DNA from: a virus
DNA length: 41,214 nt
Strand: one strand, 5' to 3'
Virus record (IMG/VR): IMGVR_UViG_3300035670_000508
Location: 1 to 41,214 of that record
The notes beneath the pieces were generated by a model. The model ran no database searches. It had not been told where the DNA came from and saw only the letters and a program-made list of their open reading frames with translations. The position numbers and the translations under genes are program-made. This document shows positions 32,949-41,214 of this stretch, piece by piece; position 1 is the stretch's first letter, and the number at the start of each line of letters is the position of its first letter.

Positions 32949-35900
32949 TGTTTGAAGACAAAGACCTGCAAACCTTTTTAGAGACTTCTTCAACTATTAG
33001 AAATAAGTCTGTAATTACTGCAGAATGGAACATGAACATACCAACCAATATAAAGCATATTGGTAATTATAGATATAGACCGACACAAAGTGGATCCGTA
33101 TATTCTTCTTTACCTACAAGTTTTGATATTAATGATGCAGGCAATTTTTATACAGGAGCAACAGATGCAGATGTTGTAGTAGATGGATCTTTTGATAACA
33201 ACGATACCCCTACAATATTTTTAACTAAAAAAGAAAAATTGCAAATGCTGTATTCTTTGGAAGATTGTTTCAACCAGTTCAGACCAAGATCTGGAATAAA
33301 CAAGGCAGTATTTTTTGAAAATGGCAAGTTGCACCACCCAAATTTATTTATGGCAGACAGACCTAGATACTACATGCCAGACAAAAACGATATGTTTAAA
33401 TATTGGACATCATACAGAACAGAATCTGGACAAGAATATGGTATTGCATCAAAGGTTAGGGGTGCTCAATATGATATTGAAGACGCTTGTCCATTCGTTG
33501 TATATAAAGAAAGAATACCAACAAACAGAATAGTTGTAAAAATGCAAACCCATGTTGGGACAGAAAACCTAGGACCATTCTCATCTTCTACAGGATCTTT
33601 TTCTGACCCATTCTATGGAGACTTAAATCAAAAAACTCCAAACAAATGGAAAATTCAAATTTTAAAAGATAACTCATGGCAAGATGTAATATCTTTTGAT
33701 CCGTCAAAAAGAAGAAAAGATGGCTCTGCAATAATTAAAAGTGACGGTTATGTTGAAATTTCTTATGGACTAATTGTTCCAGACGAATGGAGAGCAAATT
33801 TTGTTTTTGCAGAAACATACTCTACGACATTGCTTTTGCCAGATAAGTCTGTAGTTGGCTATGCCTATTTAATTAAAGAAAATGAAACTGACATCGGAGA
33901 ATATCACATATGGAATGGCGAAGACTATACAATCATAAAGCCAAAATACGGCTGGTATATTCAAGATGAAACAGTTGATAGACTTACTAATTTTGTTACA
34001 GACGCAACATCTCCAGATACATTCGTAAGGCCGTTAGACGGTAAATTGCAATACAGAGAGTTTGAGTATGTATCTGGCATAAGAGTTGTTGTTGATACAA
34101 TGAATGTAAAAGATTCAACATTTGATCTAATTGAAATATCTCCAAGACTTGTTATGAATATATCAGATAAGACATTGGATTATTCAATAAATAAAAGCGC
34201 ATCAGATTTAGGAATTAGTGGTTTGCCAGTAGGACAGTTGGTTGCTTCTAATGGATCAATCAATATATTTGACTACGATCAAGCATTTAACGAAAACAAT
34301 ACTTCAAGCATAGTACAAAAATATACAGATAGGCATATACAGTTTAAATTTTATGAAGTTATAGTTGATGTTGATGGTTGGGATTATTGGGTTCCAATCA
34401 AAACTTTGTATTCTGATTCTTTTCCAAAAGCAGATTTAATTAATAAAAGAATTTCAATATCATTAAGAGACATGTATTGGTACTTAGAATCTTTGACTGC
34501 TCCACAAATATTGATGACAGAAGTATCTCTAAGTTCTGCTGTTTCTCTATTACTAGATTACATAGGATTTTCAAACTATACATTTAAAAGAGTTACAAAT
34601 GAAAAAGAGGTTATAATTCCTTATTTCTTTGTTGCTCCAGACAGGAGCGTTGCCGAAGTGTTGCAAGACTTGGCTGTATCAACACAAACTGCTATGTTCT
34701 TTGATGAATATAACAATTTTGTTATGATGAGTAAAAATTATATAATGCCAACAAAAACTGAAAGACCAACGACATTTGAACTTAAAGGCACAAACGACTT
34801 GGTTCAGTCTGAAAGAATAAAAAATAAAACACAGGCAAATGCTAAACTTGCAAACATTATTTCTATTTCGGGGCAGTCAAATAGTGCATATAATGACGGG
34901 GTAATAAATTATACCCCAAGACATATTCAAAGGTCTATAGGATCCATAAGACAGGCAAGCCTTTTGGATGAAGAAAGATTTTATGTATACAAGCCAGCAC
35001 TGCTATGGGAAGTGTCTGGTACAGAAAATACAAAATCTTTAAATAACGAGATTGGGACTCAGTCTTCGTATTTACTTACTGCAATTCCTCTAAACTCTAA
35101 TTTGTCGGCAGAGGTTCCAACCGTAAAAAACAATGTTGTTATTAATAATACGTTTAGTTTGGGAGAAGCAGTTTTTTGGATTGCTAGATATAATGGATAC
35201 TTTTACTCACAGGGTGAAATTATAAAGTATGATGCAATTCAACACAATGTTACTGGGTTTGGAAATGTTTGGATTACTTCTATTGAAGAGTATCAAAATT
35301 ATTTTTCAAAACTTCCGTTTAATGGAAAAATATATCCTACTGGCCTAGTAAGGATTTATTCAGAGCCAAAATACTTTGAGCAGGGTGGTATAGTAAAACT
35401 TCAAAATGGTCCAGTAGTCAAGCATGGTCGTGGTCAATTTGGAACAGAGGTGGTTGCACACTCTGCTGGAATTTCTGATTACTGGAAATCAGATGACAAC
35501 GTAAAGGGATGCTATATGGCTTCTGAGTACTTGTTTGATAATAAAACTCCAATTCCTGCAACTACCGCATCATCCGCTGGCAAAACAACCAATGCAGGCG
35601 TTTCTGCAGATGCAATAAGCAGAACATCTTCTAGAACTGGACTTATAAAGAATTTTCTTTCCACAACTCTTGTTGGAGAAATTACAACACAAACACAACA
35701 GGTTCCTGGATCAATACAGTCTTCAGCATTTTCTTTAACTGGTCCAAACTTTACAACAAAAGAAAAACCAAGAGACTTTGTTTCATATGTACATAAAACT
35801 TTAGAAAATAAAAAATATAAACACTTTGGAACAAGAATGAGAATTGTTGGTAAAATAGAAAACAATCAGGATAGAGGACAAACATCAAACGGATCTTCTA

Positions 35901-37240
35901 CATACTTTGTTGTTAATGGATCAACCCCAGATAAGAATATTAATATATCTGGAGGTTCTGCTGGTATATCAATAATGCTAAACCCAACAACTAATGTCGG
36001 TTACTATTTTGAAATAGCAGCGCTTGGTTTGGGCAACTTGTCAGATACAGAAAAGCAGGGGGTTAGCAATGTATTCTTTTACAAGGTTAAGTCTGATAAT
36101 GGAGTTGCTGTACCTATTAAGTTGTGGGAAGGTTTGGGACAGATCACAGTTGATGATGGAAAATTCACAGGGCAGTCGAGAAGTTTTGCTGAAGAAAATC
36201 CAACGGTATATGATTTGGCAGTAGAGTATGAAGACATAGGAGCAACAAGAAGATTCTATTTATATCTAAACGGTGTAATGATTAAGACTGTAGACGATAC
36301 AGATCCGCTTCCAACATACTCCAATATAGCGCTATTTACCAGAGGTTCATCAAGAGCGATGTTTGAAAATGTATATGCTTTGTGTAATAACTATTCTCAG
36401 AATACATCATTTAGTTTGGGCGCTCCAGTAAACTCTGTTTTTGGCGACCAAGAAATAGATGTAAATGAATCATTTAGAAAATATTCAATAAGCGGTTTAG
36501 TTCAAAATACATATCTAACTGGAATAAGTGCTTCGGAGCCACCAAAGTATGATATTTACTTTGAAGAATTTGGAAGCATAATGAGGGAAATGGCAGCATT
36601 TAATTTTAAATATGATAAGGCTTACCCAGCATTGAGTGCAAAAATATCACCAACCTTTAATAAAATAAAGGGCTATGCTGTTTCTGGATTCAGGGCTGGA
36701 TCATACGGTGCAGAGTTTTTAATATTTAATACAACAGACGCTCCATTGTCTTTAGATGAAACTAGCGGAAACTATTTGAGAGTTCAAGGAATTACATTTA
36801 CGCAGCAGTCTGATAACAACCTGACAGTTGATGAATATTTTAATAAGAATAGCCTTACATCAAACCCACAGTTTGTTGCTGATCAATTAATATCAAACCC
36901 TTATAAAATTAAACAAGACTATCAAGATATCAAACTCAGCAGAATGACATACGGCAAAAAAGATTTTGCGATAGACACAACCTATATACAGTCACAGGAT
37001 GAAGCACACAGTTTAATGAAGTGGCTAGTTGAAAAAATTACTAAGCCAAGAAGATCTTTGGGTGTTCAAATTTTTTCAATCCCAACTATTCAGTTGGGCG
37101 ATATTGTTAGTGTAGACTATAAGGAAAATAATATAAGTATGGCATCTGATCCAAACAACAGGTTCGTTGTGTATAATATTGAATTCTCCAGAAGTTCCGA
37201 TGGGCCTTCTATGACTTTGTTTTTAAGTGAGGTTGTATAA
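32948..37240 (+). CDS. Tail tip/hub protein with LamG-like domain (1430 aa)
   Basis: A large minor tail protein. The N-terminal third carries a strand-rich domain with DIEDACPFVVYKERIPTNRI. Residues ~390-620 have the hub-like block RISISLRDMYWYLESLTAPQ followed by PYFFVAPDRSVAEVLQDLA and AMFFDEYNNFVMMS, as in Tal/gp18-type tail tip proteins. A lectin/LamG-like β-sandwich spans ~975-1145 (VGYYFEIAALGLG, then RRFYLYLNGVMIKTV), probably for surface contact. The C-terminus (VQIFSIPTIQLGDIVSVDY, then RFVVYNIEFSRSSDG) is typical of tip proteins that close the tube. Arg is AGA. It sits directly after the distal tail gene and overlaps it by one base. Confidence 0.82.
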   Translation: MFEDKDLQTFLETSSTIRNKSVITAEWNMNIPTNIKHIGNYRYRPTQSGSVYSSLPTSFDINDAGNFYTGATDADVVVDGSFDNNDTPTIFLTKKEKLQMLYSLEDCFNQFRPRSGINKAVFFENGKLHHPNLFMADRPRYYMPDKNDMFKYWTSYRTESGQEYGIASKVRGAQYDIEDACPFVVYKERIPTNRIVVKMQTHVGTENLGPFSSSTGSFSDPFYGDLNQKTPNKWKIQILKDNSWQDVISFDPSKRRKDGSAIIKSDGYVEISYGLIVPDEWRANFVFAETYSTTLLLPDKSVVGYAYLIKENETDIGEYHIWNGEDYTIIKPKYGWYIQDETVDRLTNFVTDATSPDTFVRPLDGKLQYREFEYVSGIRVVVDTMNVKDSTFDLIEISPRLVMNISDKTLDYSINKSASDLGISGLPVGQLVASNGSINIFDYDQAFNENNTSSIVQKYTDRHIQFKFYEVIVDVDGWDYWVPIKTLYSDSFPKADLINKRISISLRDMYWYLESLTAPQILMTEVSLSSAVSLLLDYIGFSNYTFKRVTNEKEVIIPYFFVAPDRSVAEVLQDLAVSTQTAMFFDEYNNFVMMSKNYIMPTKTERPTTFELKGTNDLVQSERIKNKTQANAKLANIISISGQSNSAYNDGVINYTPRHIQRSIGSIRQASLLDEERFYVYKPALLWEVSGTENTKSLNNEIGTQSSYLLTAIPLNSNLSAEVPTVKNNVVINNTFSLGEAVFWIARYNGYFYSQGEIIKYDAIQHNVTGFGNVWITSIEEYQNYFSKLPFNGKIYPTGLVRIYSEPKYFEQGGIVKLQNGPVVKHGRGQFGTEVVAHSAGISDYWKSDDNVKGCYMASEYLFDNKTPIPATTASSAGKTTNAGVSADAISRTSSRTGLIKNFLSTTLVGEITTQTQQVPGSIQSSAFSLTGPNFTTKEKPRDFVSYVHKTLENKKYKHFGTRMRIVGKIENNQDRGQTSNGSSTYFVVNGSTPDKNINISGGSAGISIMLNPTTNVGYYFEIAALGLGNLSDTEKQGVSNVFFYKVKSDNGVAVPIKLWEGLGQITVDDGKFTGQSRSFAEENPTVYDLAVEYEDIGATRRFYLYLNGVMIKTVDDTDPLPTYSNIALFTRGSSRAMFENVYALCNNYSQNTSFSLGAPVNSVFGDQEIDVNESFRKYSISGLVQNTYLTGISASEPPKYDIYFEEFGSIMREMAAFNFKYDKAYPALSAKISPTFNKIKGYAVSGFRAGSYGAEFLIFNTTDAPLSLDETSGNYLRVQGITFTQQSDNNLTVDEYFNKNSLTSNPQFVADQLISNPYKIKQDYQDIKLSRMTYGKKDFAIDTTYIQSQDEAHSLMKWLVEKITKPRRSLGVQIFSIPTIQLGDIVSVDYKENNISMASDPNNRFVVYNIEFSRSSDGPSMTLFLSEVV

Positions 37241-37812
37241 TGTTAAATCCAATAAAATCAGTAGACCCAATCTATCTTTCTGCGGTGGCAGCAATTCCAG
37301 AACCGTCTCAGTCAAAAGAAGATGACTCAGTAAAAATTGCGACGCCAGATTTAATTCTTGCAAATGATGAAATGATGTCAATAGAAATAATGACAGATCT
37401 AATCTTTGAAGATATAGGTGGATATGAACTTGCAACAATTTCAAGGCACGACTTGGTTAACGGCCAAAAGGTTATATATGCTCCAATTAAAAATCTTACA
37501 GATCTTTATCTTCAATATAATCCAAACAATGTTTTAAGGCTTCAGTCTTCTGATTCATACTTTAAGTCTTTGTCTTTGTCTATTCTTGATCATATCCCAG
37601 TCTGTGGAACAGGGTACGATCTGGTTGGAACTGATCCTGACCTTACAAAACGAACCAAAGTGCCCAACTGTAAGTCTGTTTATATAGACCCTATAACTGG
37701 AGACCTAGTTATTAATGTCGTTAATGTTAAAGAAAATGAGCAGGTAGAAGTAGAGGTTTTAACTGCTGGAAATATTTTTGATGATACAATATACTATGGG
37801 AGTAGCCAATGA
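37240..37812 (+). CDS. Minor tail-region protein of unknown function (190 aa)
   Basis: I do not recognise this protein. It has 190 residues: an N-terminal stretch with acidic residues, a middle of β-strands (NGQKVIYAPIKNLTDLYLQYNP) and SLSILDHIP, then a loop with cysteines in VPNCKSVYIDPITGDLVINV, a strand pair that would fit a small β-domain. The location in the tail tip cluster suggests a structural role. Its ATG overlaps the stop of the hub gene, and TATAAT across this junction is a chance product of the overlapping stop and start. It overlaps the next gene by four bases. Confidence 0.75.
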   Translation: MLNPIKSVDPIYLSAVAAIPEPSQSKEDDSVKIATPDLILANDEMMSIEIMTDLIFEDIGGYELATISRHDLVNGQKVIYAPIKNLTDLYLQYNPNNVLRLQSSDSYFKSLSLSILDHIPVCGTGYDLVGTDPDLTKRTKVPNCKSVYIDPITGDLVINVVNVKENEQVEVEVLTAGNIFDDTIYYGSSQ

Positions 37813-38972
37813 TAACTAATACTGGAAAAAATCTTTTAGCAAAGTACCTTGTGGGTCAAACGCCATCATATGCATCTCATATTGCTGTTGGATGTGGTGT
37901 CAACCCAGTAGTTTCTGACTATACATTTAGTACCCAAGAATTAAATGAATTAAAAGATAAACAGTCTTTGGCATTTGAAATGTTTAGATCTCCTATTATT
38001 TCTAGAGGCTTCGTAAATGAAAACGGGCTTTCTAAGGTTGTATTGACAGCAGAACTTCCAACAGAAGAAAGGTATGAGATTACAGAGGTTGGCATTTTTT
38101 CTGCAGGGTCAAACCCCGCTGCTGGTTCATTTGATAGTCGTGTAATTTATTCTTTTGCAGATACTGATAACTGGAAATATAATCCAGAAGGTTTATCCCC
38201 CGTTGATATCCCAGTAAAGTATGAGCCATTAGATGGAGAGTCTCAAAATGGAACAATAAATCAAGAGGAGAAAGTTTTTTCAACAAATGCAGATAATAGA
38301 ATTTTTACACAAAATGACAGGGTAGAGCGAAACGAAAGATGTAGGTTCTTAAATAATATAATTGCAATGCGTGGAGATACATCCATAATATCAGTTGACG
38401 GTTCTGGTGTTATGCAAGCAGAAGGTGGATCAGATTATATTAGGTTAGATGAAACGTCTGTTGATTTTACAAAAAATAGTCCTACTGATGAGTTAAGACT
38501 TGCATTTTCTGTTGTTAGCAAAGTTGCCAATTCAATAACTATCCCAGACAATATAAAAATACTTTTAGAATTTTCTCATACTGGTCCAAACTCAAGTCAA
38601 GAATATGCAAGGTTTCAGGTAGATATTGATGATACTTCGTATTCTAATGGAACTGCTTTAGAAGAAAATGACTTTGCAACCAATAGATATATTGTTTCAA
38701 CTAGTTCGTTTCAAGATTTAAAGAAGAGTGCTAATTTTAATTGGGCTGATGCTTCGACTGCCAAGATATATACATCAATCACTAAAGATGAGGTGCCATC
38801 AGAATCTTTTTATATTTGTTTAGATGCTTTAAGAATTGAAAACACAACATCTACAAACTCGTTGTATGGGCTAACTGGTTATTCTGTAATTAAAAGTGTA
38901 CAGGCTAGGCCAATCATTAAGTCTGCAAACACAACCAATTATATAGAGTTTAGATTTGTTTTGGATGTTTGA
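37809..38972 (+). CDS. Fibre-like minor tail protein
   Basis: The first ~150 residues resemble the N-terminal attachment domain of phage tail fibres: MITNTGKNLLAKYLVGQ, then ASHIAVGCG, LTAELPTEERYEITEVGIFSAG, the last a motif often seen in fibre or collar proteins. The remaining ~235 residues form β-strands with a jelly-roll look (LRLAFSVVSKVANSITIP, ILLEFSHTGPNS, then ARPIIKSANTTNYIEFRFVLD). Host contact or support of a receptor-binding protein is likely, though not proved. It has 387 residues, an ATGA overlap with the gene before, and no gap to the next one. Confidence 0.7.
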   Translation: MITNTGKNLLAKYLVGQTPSYASHIAVGCGVNPVVSDYTFSTQELNELKDKQSLAFEMFRSPIISRGFVNENGLSKVVLTAELPTEERYEITEVGIFSAGSNPAAGSFDSRVIYSFADTDNWKYNPEGLSPVDIPVKYEPLDGESQNGTINQEEKVFSTNADNRIFTQNDRVERNERCRFLNNIIAMRGDTSIISVDGSGVMQAEGGSDYIRLDETSVDFTKNSPTDELRLAFSVVSKVANSITIPDNIKILLEFSHTGPNSSQEYARFQVDIDDTSYSNGTALEENDFATNRYIVSTSSFQDLKKSANFNWADASTAKIYTSITKDEVPSESFYICLDALRIENTTSTNSLYGLTGYSVIKSVQARPIIKSANTTNYIEFRFVLDV

Positions 38973-38974
38973 TC

Positions 38975-39412
38975 ATGGCAAATACACCAGATAAAGGAAT
39001 AAAAAATGTTATTATTAAGAAGGATGTTTTAGGTAAAGTAACATCCAACAACTCTGTAGTATTAAGATTTCGCCTGGTATCTGAAGATAAAAATAGAAAG
39101 TCGGCATATTCTCAAATATATATTGCTGAGTCTGGAGAGGTTTACTTGGGCGTTGGAGATATAAACCTTGTTGGAAATACCATTATGGTTAACTGGTCTG
39201 CTGGAGAAATAATGACACAGACACTTTATGATGTGTTTATTGGTTTTGATTCTGCTACCCCAACATATAGGGAGTCAACTGGATCATCAAACTATTCATT
39301 TTTAAAAACTGGCACATCCTCTGTTCAGGTTATTGTTCAAGCATCCTCTATAAATCCTACAATAAACGAAAACTTAAAAATATACGATTCTGGAATAGTC
39401 AGTCTGGTATAA
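38975..39412 (+). CDS. Small β-rich tail-region protein (145 aa)
   Basis: Start chosen at ATG 38975; TTG 38969 is in frame but less likely. The protein is 145 residues of strands: VLRFRLVSEDKNRKSAYSQI, YIAESGEVYLGVGDINL, then MTQTLYDVFIGFDSATPTY. This looks like a fibronectin-like or fibre-shaft domain, perhaps part of the tail tip. There are no catalytic motifs. The next gene's promoter overlaps its stop codon (GTA TAA within TATAAT), so the two genes are packed with no free space. Confidence 0.72.
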   Translation: MANTPDKGIKNVIIKKDVLGKVTSNNSVVLRFRLVSEDKNRKSAYSQIYIAESGEVYLGVGDINLVGNTIMVNWSAGEIMTQTLYDVFIGFDSATPTYRESTGSSNYSFLKTGTSSVQVIVQASSINPTINENLKIYDSGIVSLV

Positions 39413-39413
39413 T
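39405..39413 (+). promoter_or_regulatory. Extended -10 promoter (TGG TATAAT), leaderless
   Basis: TGG TATAAT includes the stop codon of the preceding gene (TAA 39410-39412) and ends six bases before ATG 39420. A transcript would start at or just before the ATG. No ribosome site is present. Confidence 0.7.
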
Positions 39414-39419
39414 TATATA

Positions 39420-39863
39420 ATGGCAATTTTACCGTTACCCGAAAGAGGGCAGCCACTAGATGTAACTTATCTCTACCAGATAGTTAAGGCTTTAAACGAC
39501 CTGTCAACACAGGCATCTACGTCTATCTATAAGTATGTGACAGTTGATACGCCAAACGCAGGAAAGCAAAGCGTAAAAACATCAGAGGCAAGAATTATCG
39601 GTGGTTATGTTCAGGTAACATCTGGATCATCTCAAACCGCTGGATCTTCTCAGTCATTTTCCTACAGCCTTCCAAGTGAATTTAAATTTCCACCAATTGT
39701 TACTGCAACACCAATAAATATTGGAAATACAGATGCTGGAAAGGATGTTACTGTTACATTACTCAGCGTATCGACTTCAAAAATTGAAGGAACTGTTAAG
39801 TTCAATGTTGGTGGAGATACCACTGTTGGAATTAACCTATTGATAGTTGGAATCCCGAATTAA
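39420..39863 (+). CDS. Fibre-tip or lectin-like minor tail protein (147 aa)
   Basis: Residues ~1-50 form a helical start (VTYLYQIVKALNDLSTQAS). From ~70, a Ser/Gly/Gln-rich strand pair leads into FKFPPIVTATPINIGNTDAG and a C-terminal KFNVGGDTTVGINLLIVGIP, a β-sandwich pattern seen at the ends of small phage fibres and H-type lectins. This would suit a host-binding tip, which remains inference. The start ATG 39420 has a leaderless promoter. The stop overlaps the zinc-ribbon gene (TAATG). Confidence 0.7.
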   Translation: MAILPLPERGQPLDVTYLYQIVKALNDLSTQASTSIYKYVTVDTPNAGKQSVKTSEARIIGGYVQVTSGSSQTAGSSQSFSYSLPSEFKFPPIVTATPINIGNTDAGKDVTVTLLSVSTSKIEGTVKFNVGGDTTVGINLLIVGIPN

Positions 39864-40054
39864 TGATTTATTGTAAAAAATGTAAGGGCAGGATGTTTGT
39901 TGATAGATCCTTTTCACAAATAAATAACCTTGAGTTATATTGTATGTCTTGCGGATCAAGAACCTTCTTTCATCCGCCCAGCAATTCAAAGGAGGGCATG
40001 TGGTTGTTAAAAAGGGAAGTATTGAGAGCGAAGGCTACAATGTCCTCCCTGTAA
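39863..40054 (+). CDS. Zinc-ribbon protein (63 aa)
   Basis: Two CxxC pairs (CKKC at the N-terminus and CMSC near residue 33) are spaced as in zinc ribbons. The rest is basic, ending in a helix (MWLLKREVLRAKAT). Such small domains bind nucleic acid or act as adaptor modules. The next reading frame overlaps its last 55 bases or more, and a ribosome-like AAAGGAGGG lies within it just ahead of an A-run, so part of its output may be shifted into the DNA-binding protein. ATG 39863 overlaps the previous stop by one base. Confidence 0.8.
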   Translation: MIYCKKCKGRMFVDRSFSQINNLELYCMSCGSRTFFHPPSNSKEGMWLLKREVLRAKATMSSL

Positions 40055-40542
40055 TCCCAGGGAATAAAAAGGTCTGGTTCTTAAATGGTGATCTTGTTAG
40101 AATACATCACCTCAATAAATCTAATGGAATAATGTCTGTTTATAATATTAATAAAGACAGAATTGAAAGTTGTTTAATTAGTGATTTTAAAAAAAATAGA
40201 GAACGAGCATATACCGTTGGAGAGACTGCTAGTTTAGTTAATCGTCATAAAAAATATATGCCCTCTTTGATGCGGAGGGGAATTATTCCATTTCCAAGGG
40301 GATCCCAAAAGGGTGGTGCTAGAGGTTTTAGAGTGAGATCATATTATTCTGAGTCGCAAGTAAGAGAGATTCGTGATATACTGGCTACATACCATATTGG
40401 TAGACCAAGAAAAGATAAGTTAATTACAAACGATATTACTCCCAGCAAGGCTGAGTTGACTAGACGAATGGGAGATGGTATACTTACATATACGAGAACT
40501 GAAGATGGACGGTTTGTTCCAATTTGGAATGAATCTATTTAG
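40000..40542 (+). CDS. MerR-like helix-turn-helix DNA-binding protein
   Basis: The C-terminal ~115 residues carry a MerR/excisionase-like winged helix: AYTVGETASLVNRHKKY is the helix-turn-helix, MRRGIIPFPRG the wing turn, and YYSESQVREIRDIL the following helix. A separate N-terminal part (NKKVWFLNGDLVRIHHLNKS) forms a small β-domain. The start is uncertain. GTG 40000 lies four bases after the GGAGG of 39991-39995, a short distance. TTG 39940 lies further up, and ATG 40132 would cut off the β-domain. A −1 shift from the zinc-ribbon gene would also reach this frame. A regulator of the following replication genes or of late transcription is plausible from position, not proven. Confidence 0.75.
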   Translation: MVVKKGSIESEGYNVLPVIPGNKKVWFLNGDLVRIHHLNKSNGIMSVYNINKDRIESCLISDFKKNRERAYTVGETASLVNRHKKYMPSLMRRGIIPFPRGSQKGGARGFRVRSYYSESQVREIRDILATYHIGRPRKDKLITNDITPSKAELTRRMGDGILTYTRTEDGRFVPIWNESI

Positions 40543-40555
40543 CGAAGGGTATGAA

Positions 40556-40765
40556 ATGGAAAACGAATCAACAAAGGTATCTGTAACACTTGGATATACT
40601 TTAAATTTAGGCAACTTTCAGTCGCTTAGACTAGATCTTGGCGTAACGGACGCAAGGCGTGATGGAGAAAATGTAGATCAGGCTTTTGAGCGTGTGTATA
40701 AGTTTGTTGAAGATAAACTAACCGCAAAGATTTTGGAAGCACAGACTGAGGCTGAATCAAAGTAA
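40556..40765 (+). CDS. Small unknown protein (69 aa)
   Basis: I do not recognise this protein. Start chosen at ATG 40556 because GAAGGG (40544-40549) precedes it; upstream in-frame starts overlap the previous gene. It has 69 residues: a β-strand start (TKVSVTLGYTLNLGNFQSLRLDLGV), then an Asp/Glu/Arg-rich helix (DQAFERVYKFVEDKLTAKILEAQ). The pattern resembles small strand-helix proteins seen next to phage replication genes, but no function can be assigned. Its TAA overlaps the next ATG. Confidence 0.78.
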   Translation: MENESTKVSVTLGYTLNLGNFQSLRLDLGVTDARRDGENVDQAFERVYKFVEDKLTAKILEAQTEAESK

Positions 40766-41073
40766 TGGCAGATCGCAAAGACCGAATGGCTTTGCTCAGT
40801 CGCTACAACAAACTTCATTTGCAGAGATACGAGCAAAAGGCCAACTTGAACCTAAATGTTGAGCAATGGGCTGCGGATGGACTGATTGAGTCATATGGAA
40901 TTTCAGCATGTTATGATTTGTTAGATTTTTATTTTCAGGTATCTGCAAGTCCATCGTGGAATGTTTTTGCTTATAAGGCTCAGGATTTACTAGATAGAAA
41001 AAATGAAATACAAAAAGATATTAAAGATAGAGCAGAGCGCAGACAGAAAGCAAAGGAGTGGCTAAGTGAATAA
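40765..41073 (+). CDS. Unknown helical protein next to the helicase gene (102 aa)
   Basis: I do not recognise this protein. It is 102 residues, mostly helical and charged. LLSRYNKLHLQRYEQKANLNLN begins it, and LLDFYFQVSASPSWNVFAYKA is a central helix. A Lys/Glu/Arg-rich final helix (QKDIKDRAERRQKAKEW) could bind nucleic acid or a partner. It overlaps the preceding stop (TAATG) and the following helicase start by a few bases, so translation of the two is likely coupled. Position suggests a small replication-related accessory protein. Confidence 0.78.
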   Translation: MADRKDRMALLSRYNKLHLQRYEQKANLNLNVEQWAADGLIESYGISACYDLLDFYFQVSASPSWNVFAYKAQDLLDRKNEIQKDIKDRAERRQKAKEWLSE

Positions 41074-41214
41074 TACAGAGTCAAAACTAATTACGGCTGT
41101 ATTACAAGATAAGCAGATTCATGTATTGCTACAGGCTAATGTCGAAAATCTTTTAAGAACTCACGGAGATATTTGGAATTTTATAAAACTGTATTTTGAG
41201 AATAACTCATCATT
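41066..41214 (+). CDS. DnaB-like replicative helicase, N-terminal end (3' partial)
   Basis: Only ~49 residues are inside the window. The start is GTG 41066, with AAAGGAG at 41052-41058 in front and an eight-base overlap with the previous gene. The visible part (ESKLITAVLQDKQIHVLLQA, then LLRTHGDIWNFIKLYF) matches the helical N-terminal domain of DnaB-type helicases, which begins with E..LI.A.L and has a helix of this length before the motor domain. The Walker motifs would lie beyond the edge, so the call is moderate. It marks the start of the replication region. Confidence 0.65.
   Translation, partial: MNNTESKLITAVLQDKQIHVLLQANVENLLRTHGDIWNFIKLYFENNSS

Noticed and set aside
37234-37243. TATAAT at the start of the 190-residue tail gene as a promoter
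   Set aside because: It overlaps the stop and start codons (GTATAATG), so it could not drive a transcript that includes this start.
1-41214. tRNA genes, integrase, terminase or lysis genes
   Set aside because: None was recognised by eye in the open frames or gaps; every gap is under 100 bases and is explained by promoters, terminators or ribosome sites.

Overview
The window is about 41 kb of an AT-rich tailed-phage genome. It is a long-tailed siphovirus with an HK97-type head, read entirely from the + strand and almost without gaps. Neighbouring genes commonly overlap by 1-4 bases (TAATG, ATGA, GTGA junctions). Several traits suggest an actinobacterial host: a monomeric B12-dependent class II ribonucleotide reductase, promoters that place the transcript start at the start codon (leaderless mRNAs), and a gene layout resembling large actinobacteriophages. 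The low GC would suit a low-GC freshwater actinobacterium better than Streptomyces. The host assignment is inference. No terminase, lysis, integrase or tRNA gene was recognised.

Layout. (1) 1-196: the end of a structural-type protein with Phe-Phe-Pro repeats and a Cys-rich tip. (2) 234-7873: an accessory block of one unknown gene, seven different prolyl-4-hydroxylase-like 2-oxoglutarate/Fe(II) oxygenases, two DUF6065-like proteins and one short-chain dehydrogenase. From 721 on these genes run as one tightly packed operon. (3) 7975-10008: class II ribonucleotide reductase with its own promoter. (4) 10034-13750: a 1238-residue protein with lectin/LamG-like domains. (5) 13769-18291: a small unknown protein, portal, protease-scaffold fusion and major capsid protein. 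(6) 18381-21341: a PVAE-repeat protein and the neck genes. (7) 21408-23193: tail tube protein and two tail-assembly chaperones. (8) 23213-32320: a 3035-residue tape measure protein. (9) 32307-39863: tail tip, hub and fibre-like proteins. (10) 39863-41214: a zinc ribbon, a MerR-like DNA-binding protein, two small unknown genes and the start of a DnaB-like helicase, marking the change from structure to replication.

Regulation. At least nine sites carry an extended -10 element (TGN followed by TATAAT, TATACT or TAAAAT), mostly without a recognisable -35. Four lie 6-9 bases before a start codon and should give leaderless or nearly leaderless transcripts. Others precede 5' leaders with good Shine-Dalgarno sites. 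Strong hairpin terminators follow the major capsid and tail tube genes, and each is followed closely by a new promoter.

Most unusual points. The oxygenase array next to a proline-repeat protein could be a virion protein hydroxylation system. A protein-kinase-like catalytic core sits inside the tape measure protein. The short and long tail chaperones are separate paralogous genes rather than frameshift products. The scaffold can be made from an internal start inside the protease gene. A zinc-ribbon gene overlaps a DNA-binding gene at a site resembling the dnaX frameshift signal.
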